Below, piece after piece: positions 57,475 through 64,000 of a stretch of DNA of 64,000 nt. Each line of letters starts with the position of its first letter. Within the stretch, counting starts at the first letter, position 1. The DNA is from Vaginisenegalia massiliensis. Lineage in GTDB: Bacteria > Bacillota > Bacilli > Lactobacillales > Aerococcaceae. Both the position numbers and the translations under genes were made by a program. The stretch spans positions 124,001-188,000 of the forward strand of contig NZ_UWPC01000002.1 of the NCBI RefSeq assembly GCF_900604935.1, written 5' to 3'. Below the pieces are notes generated by a model. It was not told the DNA's origin. It searched no databases and saw only the letters and a list, made by a program, of their open reading frames with translations.

Positions 57475-57522
57475 TAGAATAAGATTAGATATTAAAAATC
57501 AATGAATTTTCGGAGGGATATC

Positions 57523-59280
57523 ATGAGTAAACTTTTAATTAAACGTGCTTCCTTATTGGCCGCTACTTTAACCCTAGGTTCAGCTACTGTTGGGTCATTA
57601 GCTCCTGTCTACGCTGCAGCCCCTAAATTTAACACTGAAGTGAAAAATGAAGGGACAGCCATCAAAGGTGGCGTCTTAAAATATGCTTTAGTAGGCGATC
57701 CATTTGAAGGTGTGATGAGTCCAATGTTATCAGATTCAAAACCTGATGCTGACATTGAAGCTTTCTTTAATCCATCACTTTATGGTTACGATGAAAACTT
57801 TGTAATTGATGATTCTGGTTTTGCTAAAGTAGAATTCAATAAAGATGAAAAGACAGCAACTATCAAAATTCCAGAAAATACTAAATGGGATGATGGCCAA
57901 CCATTAACAATCGATGATGTTATTTTCCCATATTATGTAGTCGGCTCGAAAGATTATACTGGAGTACGTTATGATGAACGTTTCGAAAACATTGAAGGTA
58001 TGACTGAATATCACAAAGGCGAAGCCAAAGAAATTTCTGGTTTAGAGCGTGTAGATGATTATACCTTGAAAGTTCACTATAAGAATTTCAACAACTCAAT
58101 GATGCAAGCAGGTGGTGGTGTTTCTGAATATGTAGCACCTAAACATATTTTAGAAAAAGAAGACATTGCCAAATTAGAAGACAGCCCTTATGTTCGTAAG
58201 AACCCAGTTGGCTTCGGTCCATTTAAAGTTAAATCAGTTGTACCTGGTGAGTCAGTAGAGTTGGTTGCTAATGAATACTACTACAAAGGTAAACCTAAAT
58301 TAGACGGCGTTGTCATTGACGTAGTGTCTCCAACTTCAGCTGTTGCTGAAATGAAGGCTGGTAAATATGATATTGCCAAATTACCAACGGATGAATATGA
58401 AACATTTAAAGATGCTAAGAATTTTACTAACTTAGGTCAAGTTTCAAATGCTTATACTTACATTGGTTTCAAAATGGGTAAATGGGACGCTAAAAAAGGC
58501 GAAAACGTGATGGATCCTAAGAAAGTCACAGCTAATAAAGCCTTACGTCAAGCGATGGCTTATGCAATTGATAACAATGCCGTAGGTGAAAAATTCTATA
58601 ATGGCTTACGTATCTCTGCTAACTCTCCTATCGTTCCTGTTTATAAAGACTACTATAATAAAGATGCTAAAGCTTATAAGTATGACCCTGAAAAGGCTAA
58701 ACAAGTTTTAGCTAAAGCAGGCTTCAAAGATAAAGATGGCGATGGATTCGTTGAAGATCCAAAAGGAAAAGCATTCAAACTTAAATTTGCGTCTATGTCT
58801 GGTGGCGAAACAGCTGAACCATTAGCGCAATACTATTTAGAAGCTTGGAAACAAGTGGGTATCAACGTTGAATTAGTGGATGGCCGTTTAATGGAAATGA
58901 ATGCTTTCTATGAACGTGTAGAGAAAGATGATCCAAATGTAGATGTCTTCCAAGCTGCATGGTCTACTGGTGGTGACCCAGATCCAGCTGGTTTATACAG
59001 TCGTATTGCTCAATTCAACTATTCACGCTTCTCTTCTAAAGAAAACGACCAATTATTAGCGGATATTGCATCTGATAAATCATTTGATCCTGCCTATAAG
59101 AAAGAAGCTTTCTTCAAATGGCAAGATTACTTCCAAGAAGAATTACCAATTATCCCAACATTATTCCGTTATGAAGTAACAGCAGTAAACAAACGCGTAT
59201 CTAACTACAATATTAAATTCGGTTCTGAAACCGATTGGGAAACAGTAGAATTATTAGCTGATAAACCAGCAGCTGAATAA
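57523..59280 (+). CDS. oppA: Oligopeptide-binding protein OppA (family 5 solute-binding protein), not a lipoprotein by sequence
   Basis: 585 residues. Family SBP_bac_5: GGVLKYALVGDP near the N terminus, WDDGQPLTIDDVIFPYYVV, NPVGFGPFKV, ALRQAMAYAIDNNAV and FQAAWSTGGDPDPAGLYS. The signal peptide ends about VYAA-A, without a lipobox, and I see no cysteine in the protein, whereas OppA of Gram-positives is normally lipid-anchored. ATG at 57523 has CGGAGGG six bases ahead; an ATG at 57502 lies before that site. Own promoter and a strong terminator. Presumed partner of OppDFBC encoded 2.7 kb upstream. Confidence 0.88.
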   Translation: MSKLLIKRASLLAATLTLGSATVGSLAPVYAAAPKFNTEVKNEGTAIKGGVLKYALVGDPFEGVMSPMLSDSKPDADIEAFFNPSLYGYDENFVIDDSGFAKVEFNKDEKTATIKIPENTKWDDGQPLTIDDVIFPYYVVGSKDYTGVRYDERFENIEGMTEYHKGEAKEISGLERVDDYTLKVHYKNFNNSMMQAGGGVSEYVAPKHILEKEDIAKLEDSPYVRKNPVGFGPFKVKSVVPGESVELVANEYYYKGKPKLDGVVIDVVSPTSAVAEMKAGKYDIAKLPTDEYETFKDAKNFTNLGQVSNAYTYIGFKMGKWDAKKGENVMDPKKVTANKALRQAMAYAIDNNAVGEKFYNGLRISANSPIVPVYKDYYNKDAKAYKYDPEKAKQVLAKAGFKDKDGDGFVEDPKGKAFKLKFASMSGGETAEPLAQYYLEAWKQVGINVELVDGRLMEMNAFYERVEKDDPNVDVFQAAWSTGGDPDPAGLYSRIAQFNYSRFSSKENDQLLADIASDKSFDPAYKKEAFFKWQDYFQEELPIIPTLFRYEVTAVNKRVSNYNIKFGSETDWETVELLADKPAAE

Positions 59281-59307
59281 TTAAAAAACACTATTTATCC
59301 TAAACAT

Positions 59308-59352
59308 AATAACCCCCCGTTTATTAACTAAGTTAATAAGCGGGGGGTTATT
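59308..59352. terminator. Bidirectional terminator between oppA and the Mga-like genes
   Basis: AATAACCCCCCG and CGGGGGGTTATT form a 12-bp GC-rich base, extended by TTATTAACT/AGTTAATAA with one G-T pair. It serves convergent oppA and the regulator operon. Confidence 0.92.
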
Positions 59353-59384
59353 TGGTGTTTTATGTGGATCAATTTAATTTGAAT

Positions 59385-60902
59385 TTATGTCAGCTGATAC
59401 TGATATCGTTTAGCGTTACGTTCTTTTCTAATTTTCACAATTTCATTAAAAATGTTTTCGTAATCAGTTTTGTCCAAGAAATAATTAGTAGAGATGCAGT
59501 GAGGGTGTAAGTCTTTAGGCATTCTGAAAGGAGCCAATACTAAATCATAAGACTTGAGACGGTCAGGTAAATAAAGCGATTCAAAATAGTTAGGCCCGTC
59601 ATAAAAAGAAATTTGAATTTGATTGGAGAATTCACACGATAAAATGTCGTGGATAAGATCAATCATGCCGTCATGGTAGCCTTTTAGAATGATTAATTTT
59701 ATCGGCTTGTTAAAATGATTTAAATGATAATAGAGATCTTTCCATATGGTAAAGATTTCATCCATGAAATGGTGAATGAGCTGAACGTTAGCATTAAACT
59801 GACAGAAATTAATATATTCTGCTACCTTATGATAGATGTAATGATAAAATTTAGGGAAGTTTGTTTGAATGACTTTAAAATATGGTAGACGATAATTTAA
59901 GATGAAGTCTTGATTTACGGGGAAATAATAATGGTGGCAGGTAGAGTTATGAATAGCAAGTAGTACGTCTTCCAAATTGGGACAGTCTAGTTTGAATTCA
60001 TCACAAGTGTCTAGAATAATCTCTTTCATAAATTGATTTTGCTTAGCAATTTTTCCATGATCAGATAATAATTTTGTAAGATAGATGTTATTAGGAGCAA
60101 AATAATTATCAAAATAAGGAAAGAACATATCAAAGCCAGTGAGTTTTTTAGGATCAAGCTTATAATGAGTAGCAAAATATTCTTTAATTGAAGATAGATT
60201 TTGTCTATCTTTTCGACTTGTACTCATTTGAGGCCAAGAACTAGCTTCAACATTATATCCTTGACTAATTCGATGAACATTAATCAAAATAGCAATCATT
60301 AATTGATTATATTGACTAAAATTGGGTTGATAGTTGATTTGTCTTAGGCATTGATTATAAAAATCATAAAAATTGGAAGGAATGATTTCTTGAAGTGGAT
60401 TATTTGTAGGTGATAAGATCTCGGAAAAATAGCGTTGATAAAATAAGCGATAGTGACCTTCATTGCCTAAAATTTGGCAAGGATTGTTACTAATCTGTAA
60501 GTTGAATCCATTATCTTGGAAATACTGATTAATCTTTTTGATTAAACGATATAAAGAAGTGCGACTAATGAGTAACATTTCTTCAATATCGGTTAGTATC
60601 AAAGATACTTGAAAAAATAAATAATTTAGTAAATGAAAAGCAGGGCTCTCAGTTAAAAAGTAATGGTAAATTTTTTTAAAGTCATTAGACCTATCCATTT
60701 TCAAAGAGCAATATTGATTGATTCGCTCGATTTCCATAAATGGGAACTGCTCATGCAATTGATCAACATCAGCAAGGAATGTTTTTTCAGATATACTAAG
60801 ATCTTGAAGAACTTGTTCAATAAAAACAGGCTCATCAAGTTTGAAGAAGTATTCACAGATAGTAATCTGCCGACGCTCATAACGATTGAGTAGGTTTTTC
60901 AT
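59385..60902 (-). CDS. Mga-family transcriptional regulator, second of a pair
   Basis: 505 residues. Two N-terminal helix-turn-helix regions (IEQVLQDLSISEKTFLADVDQL at about 29-50 and MLLISRTSLYRLIKKINQYF at about 109-128) are followed by a long helical middle (PRD-like) and a C-terminal EIIB-like fold (PIKLIILKGYHDGMIDLIHD ... ISFYDGPNYFESLYLPDRL). This is the architecture of Mga/MgaSpn/AtxA regulators. The EIIB phospho-cysteine position is not conserved. It overlaps the upstream regulator by 26 bases with AAGGAT ahead of the ATG, so the two are made together. Confidence 0.85.
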   Translation of the reverse strand: MKNLLNRYERRQITICEYFFKLDEPVFIEQVLQDLSISEKTFLADVDQLHEQFPFMEIERINQYCSLKMDRSNDFKKIYHYFLTESPAFHLLNYLFFQVSLILTDIEEMLLISRTSLYRLIKKINQYFQDNGFNLQISNNPCQILGNEGHYRLFYQRYFSEILSPTNNPLQEIIPSNFYDFYNQCLRQINYQPNFSQYNQLMIAILINVHRISQGYNVEASSWPQMSTSRKDRQNLSSIKEYFATHYKLDPKKLTGFDMFFPYFDNYFAPNNIYLTKLLSDHGKIAKQNQFMKEIILDTCDEFKLDCPNLEDVLLAIHNSTCHHYYFPVNQDFILNYRLPYFKVIQTNFPKFYHYIYHKVAEYINFCQFNANVQLIHHFMDEIFTIWKDLYYHLNHFNKPIKLIILKGYHDGMIDLIHDILSCEFSNQIQISFYDGPNYFESLYLPDRLKSYDLVLAPFRMPKDLHPHCISTNYFLDKTDYENIFNEIVKIRKERNAKRYQYQLT

Positions 60903-62400
60903 TTATGTCATCCTTTCTAGAGGATAATTGACTATGCCCTGATCGATTAATGTCATAGATAAGGGTTAAAATTTCTTCGATATCAGGGTCAGTAGGTAAA
61001 ATATTAATACATCGGAAATTTGGGTGATTAATTTCAGGAATGTCATAATGACTTAAGATGATGTCAAATTCCTTAAGCTTTGCAGAGTCATAAGAAAAAT
61101 AAGGTAAATTATAAAGGCTTATTTCTAATTGATCAGTTAATTCATATTTCAAATAGTTGAGTAACCATTCGTTAGTAGTAGTTGATTCACTATTAAAAAT
61201 CAATACTTTAATCGGAGCAGATAAGTCAAATAAACGTCGGTAAAAATGGTGGCCGTTTAAGAGAAGAGTAAAGAAAAAACGCTTTAAAAGATTAGGTTTA
61301 TGATCTAGATTTAATTCACTAAGTAATTTAGTTAATTTATTCTTTAAAAGGTTATATTCAATAGGGAAACGTAAACTAAAATAGTGAACAAGGGCATCTT
61401 CTTGTTGTGAAAGGATTGTATTCAAGGAAATATTATTATTTTCCCAATATATTAAGTTGGATAATTTTAATGTGAGAGTGTCTATATCATCAAGTTTAAA
61501 CGCTAAATCAGTTTGTAAATCATTTAGAAAATGGGTAATTATCTCACATTGTTTATGCGTCTCTTTAGCTAGAATATTGGATTCATCAATAAGCTGTCGA
61601 TCAATAATAAACCCGTGATCAAAATAAGGATAGAATAGCTGATAATAGAAATCCGCTTTACTTAAATCAAAGGTATTGATTAAAAGGGTTGATAAGTCTG
61701 GCAATTTTTTTATTAGTGAATTAAATGATGAATTAGTTTTTTGGGGTGCAACTAAATGTTGATTTTGAATTCGTAAATAATTTACCGCGATAAGTTTAAT
61801 AAAGAAATTAAAATTAGAAAATTCATTGTCCGGACTCAGTAAAGAATAGAGTTGAAAGCAATTATTGTAAAACTTATCTAAGTTAATAGTGGAGAAGGGC
61901 CATTCCATTGGGGTATATGTTTCTGTTATGTAAGTGTAGTAGAGCTTACGAATTAAGCGTTCATCACCCATTAACTGAATTGGATTGGTTGTAATTGTAA
62001 TTCTGTATTGATTTTGTAAATATTCACTGACTTTGTTCAATGTTCGATAAAGAGTTGAAGAAGATACATTTAATTCTTGAGCCCAATCCTGAATCGACAT
62101 ATTTTCATAGTAGAGTAGTCCCTCTAAGAATTTAAAAGCAAGGGAACGTTTAATAAAACTTTGATAAATGGTTGTTGGGGATATGTGATCAGCAAACCGA
62201 AAGCTATATTCAGCATTTCGTTTGGTCAAGTTTATATAGTCTAACTCTTTGGCTAAAAAATCAAAATCATTCAGCAAAATTCGAGTAGAACATTTTAAAT
62301 CTTTAGCGATTTTCTTAAGAACAAAATGTTGTTCATCAGATGACAAAATTTCTAAAAGCCGCAGTTGTCTTAGTTCTGTTTTCGTTAGCAATTCACGCAA
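60877..62400 (-). CDS. Mga-family transcriptional regulator, first of a pair
   Basis: 507 residues, clearly a distant relative of the downstream gene over the whole length. HTH regions at about 30-50 (LKKIAKDLKCSTRILLNDFDFL) and 101-120 (QDWAQELNVSSSTLYRTLNKV), a PRD-like middle, and an EIIB-like end (APIKVLIFNSESTTTNEWLLNYL, ISLYNLPYFSYDSAKL). Starts with TTG, AGGAGG seven bases ahead on the minus strand. Divergent from a lipoprotein gene across 521 bases, the usual setting for Mga regulators and surface-protein genes. Confidence 0.85.
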   Translation of the reverse strand: MRELLTKTELRQLRLLEILSSDEQHFVLKKIAKDLKCSTRILLNDFDFLAKELDYINLTKRNAEYSFRFADHISPTTIYQSFIKRSLAFKFLEGLLYYENMSIQDWAQELNVSSSTLYRTLNKVSEYLQNQYRITITTNPIQLMGDERLIRKLYYTYITETYTPMEWPFSTINLDKFYNNCFQLYSLLSPDNEFSNFNFFIKLIAVNYLRIQNQHLVAPQKTNSSFNSLIKKLPDLSTLLINTFDLSKADFYYQLFYPYFDHGFIIDRQLIDESNILAKETHKQCEIITHFLNDLQTDLAFKLDDIDTLTLKLSNLIYWENNNISLNTILSQQEDALVHYFSLRFPIEYNLLKNKLTKLLSELNLDHKPNLLKRFFFTLLLNGHHFYRRLFDLSAPIKVLIFNSESTTTNEWLLNYLKYELTDQLEISLYNLPYFSYDSAKLKEFDIILSHYDIPEINHPNFRCINILPTDPDIEEILTLIYDINRSGHSQLSSRKDDINEKPTQSL

Positions 62401-62921
62401 GAGCTGACCTCCTCAAATTATATACATAGATTTCTCATTCTATTTCAAATTTTTCAAGAATCAATTAAATGTTGGAACATTTATTAAAATGAATAATGTT
62501 AAAATGATTTCGGACCTTTATTTTGTTTTAAAACAATTGTTGGTTTTAAATGTCATATTTTCGTGTTCATAAATTGTTTTCTAAGATTTTAATCCGAATT
62601 GGAACATGTTTAAAAAATAACTTGGATAATTTTGTCTATTATTATAGTACGGAAATAAGAAAATTTGAACATTTTAATGATTATTTTTAAATAATGTGTA
62701 AAGGGTTCCACTTTTATCGGTCTTTCTTTTTTTATTTCAGACAAGACTGATTGCTTTCTTACTTGGATTATCATAATTCAAACTGATTTCTAAATATTCG
62801 ATAGTTTTTTGATAATTAGGAGTGGTTGATAGCAAGACTATTAATTGAGCAATTTCAAGTAAAACAATAAGCACTTTTTTGCAAGGTCATAGCAAAGAAT
62901 ACGTAGGAAAGGAGGATGAGG
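62401..62921. promoter_or_regulatory. Divergent AT-rich control region between Mga-like pair and lipoprotein gene
   Basis: 521 bases without a coding frame. Three related blocks occur: TTGGAACAT (62472-62480), TTGGAACAT (62599-62607) and TTGAACAT (62665-62672), each followed by A/T-rich sequence (TTATTAAAAT, GTTTAAAAAA, TTTAATGATT). They may be sites for the Mga-like proteins. A possible -10 for the minus strand is uncertain. No promoter can be assigned with confidence. Confidence 0.35.
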
Positions 62922-63827
62922 GTGAAACACTTATTTAAATTACTTATGATTTTTATGACCGTAACACTACTCGGCGCTTGTTCTAATCAAGAATCAGCTA
63001 AAGGGGGTGCTAGCTCCACGACTAAACAAGAGCTAACTAAAACAGCCCAGGTTCAACAATTTAATATTCAGCAATTTGAACCCGTTGTTAAGCCAATGTT
63101 TGCTAATCAAGCCTTTAAATCAGCTTGGTTAGACTATAAAAACTTAATTGATAAAGTTGAATTTAATTATTTGCCAACACCAAAGGCAAAAGGATCTTCA
63201 ATTAAGAGAGTAGATAGTCTTAAGCTATTGCGGGGAAAAGCAATTGAGAAGAAGCTAGGTAAGGATAGTTTGGTTAAGATATATACCTATACAACCAAAG
63301 ATCCTTTTAATAAAAAAATAAGTAAAGAGCCAGGATCAGCACAAATTGCCTTGTTTTATGAAAAAAATCAGTTGATTTTTGCTGGTGTCTATAATAATTC
63401 GGCATTATTTAAAGAAAAGAATTTATTGGATCAAAACGTAGTTAAATCACTCGTTAAAAAACCGTTTGATTTTAAACAGCTTAAAACAAAAGAAGTGATT
63501 GTATCCGGATTTGGAACAACAGTAGTCAATAATCATGCTTACGGTGTGATTTCAATGCCGAGCGGTGACATAAAAAATCCAACAATGGAATATTTTGCCA
63601 TCGTTAAGGGTAAATTAGATTATATTACGACCAAAGCAATGGCAGAAGCTGCTAAAAATGAAATATCATTTACCATTGAAGCTATGAATGATTATCTTGT
63701 TAATGATTCGAATGAATTCTACAAAATTCATAAAAACGAGTCGGAAACTAATAAAGATAAAATGGAAAAAGAAGATACTAAAAAAGACAAAAATAAGTCT
63801 GATGATTCTGCAACAAACAAAGATTAA
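62922..63827 (+). CDS. Secreted lipoprotein of unknown function
   Basis: 301 residues. A signal peptide with lipobox LLGAC puts the lipid on cysteine 20, then a serine/threonine-rich spacer, a globular part of about 220 residues with no recognised family (QIALFYEKNQLIFAGVYNNSALFKEKNLLD, VIVSGFGTTVVNNHAYGVISMPSG), and a highly charged lysine/aspartate tail. The GTG at 62922 is used because AAAGGAGG ends six bases before it; the ATG at 62916 abuts that site. It is followed after 24 bases by another exported protein gene, so they form an operon divergent from the Mga-like regulators. Confidence 0.75.
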   Translation: MKHLFKLLMIFMTVTLLGACSNQESAKGGASSTTKQELTKTAQVQQFNIQQFEPVVKPMFANQAFKSAWLDYKNLIDKVEFNYLPTPKAKGSSIKRVDSLKLLRGKAIEKKLGKDSLVKIYTYTTKDPFNKKISKEPGSAQIALFYEKNQLIFAGVYNNSALFKEKNLLDQNVVKSLVKKPFDFKQLKTKEVIVSGFGTTVVNNHAYGVISMPSGDIKNPTMEYFAIVKGKLDYITTKAMAEAAKNEISFTIEAMNDYLVNDSNEFYKIHKNESETNKDKMEKEDTKKDKNKSDDSATNKD

Positions 63828-63851
63828 TAATTGGGGAGGAAAAAATTTATT

Positions 63852-64000
63852 ATGACAAAATCATGGAGATTTTACAAATGGTTATTCACGATTGCCATTT
63901 TATTAGGCCTTTCAATTGTGGGTACCTCAACAGTTGAAGCTGCTGGAGAATATCAGGGGTATGATTTAAATGATGGAACTAATCAATCCATTGCCTTATA
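63852..64000 (+). CDS. Exported protein, N-terminal part (continues past window)
   Basis: 49 codons visible. A signal peptide (basic start MTKSWRFYKW, hydrophobic LFTIAILLGLSIVGT) with a predicted cleavage STVEA-A, then GEYQGYDLNDGTNQSIAL. GGGGAGG lies about 13 bases before the ATG. No family can be told from this much. Operon partner of the lipoprotein gene. Confidence 0.7.
   Translation, partial: MTKSWRFYKWLFTIAILLGLSIVGTSTVEAAGEYQGYDLNDGTNQSIAL

Overview
The window is chromosomal DNA of a low-GC Gram-positive bacterium, most likely a member of the Lactobacillales. Evidence: strong AGGAGG ribosome binding sites with some TTG and GTG starts, the conserved block gmk-rpoZ-priA-fmt-rsmB-stp-prkC-rsgA-rpe-thiN-(rpmB)-asp23-fakA-recG-plsX-acpP, an Enterococcus-type V-ATPase operon, an oppDFBC order like that of Lactococcus, and two Mga-family regulators. 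The family may be Aerococcaceae or a close relative, but nothing here fixes it.

Layout: 1-5291 holds the end of an ABC exporter, a small HTH/membrane-protein operon with a perfect palindromic operator, a histidine phosphatase, a YihY/BrkB membrane protein, RodA and a lipoyl-carrier (GcvH-like) protein. 5292-9934 is an AT-richer, probably acquired, lantibiotic/peptide-antibiotic immunity module (LanF-E-G type ABC transporter plus response regulator and histidine kinase), with the start-less remnant of a small membrane protein next to it. 10065-10790 is a glutamine-amidotransferase-like (PuuD) gene with one in-frame TGA. 10919-22179 is housekeeping: holA, rpsT, uvrB, an OatA-type O-acetyltransferase, rpsO, pnp, an RNase J of J2 type, and a ThiT-like thiamine transporter. 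22229-23464 carries an unknown gene with a textbook SOS promoter (two LexA boxes) and a YheO/DauR-type regulator. 23771-32309 is a complete nine-gene V-type ATPase operon (ntpFIKECGABD) whose rotor subunit keeps every residue of the known Na+ site. 32666-50803 is the LCP gene and the long conserved core block (translation, replication restart, Ser/Thr phosphorylation, fatty acid and phospholipid precursors). 50881-59280 is an oligopeptide transporter (oppDFBC ... oppA) interrupted by a zinc-starvation cluster: a zinc-free S14, a 37-residue basic protein, a zinc-free L32, an unknown 137-residue protein and a zinc-binding AdcA with a ten-unit histidine-rich repeat. The two promoters of that cluster share an operator-like motif. 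59385-64000 holds two overlapping Mga-like regulators divergent from a lipoprotein gene and the start of a secreted protein gene.

How it fits together: the most interesting parts are the zinc-response cluster (ribosomal protein substitution plus zinc capture, including an undescribed small basic protein), the LexA-controlled orphan gene, the peptide-antibiotic immunity island, the long imperfect hairpin ahead of pnp, and two transporter-binding proteins (AdcA, OppA) that have signal peptides but no lipobox cysteine. No IS element, prophage, tRNA, rRNA or CRISPR array was seen. All functional calls rest on reading motifs by eye; no database search was run.
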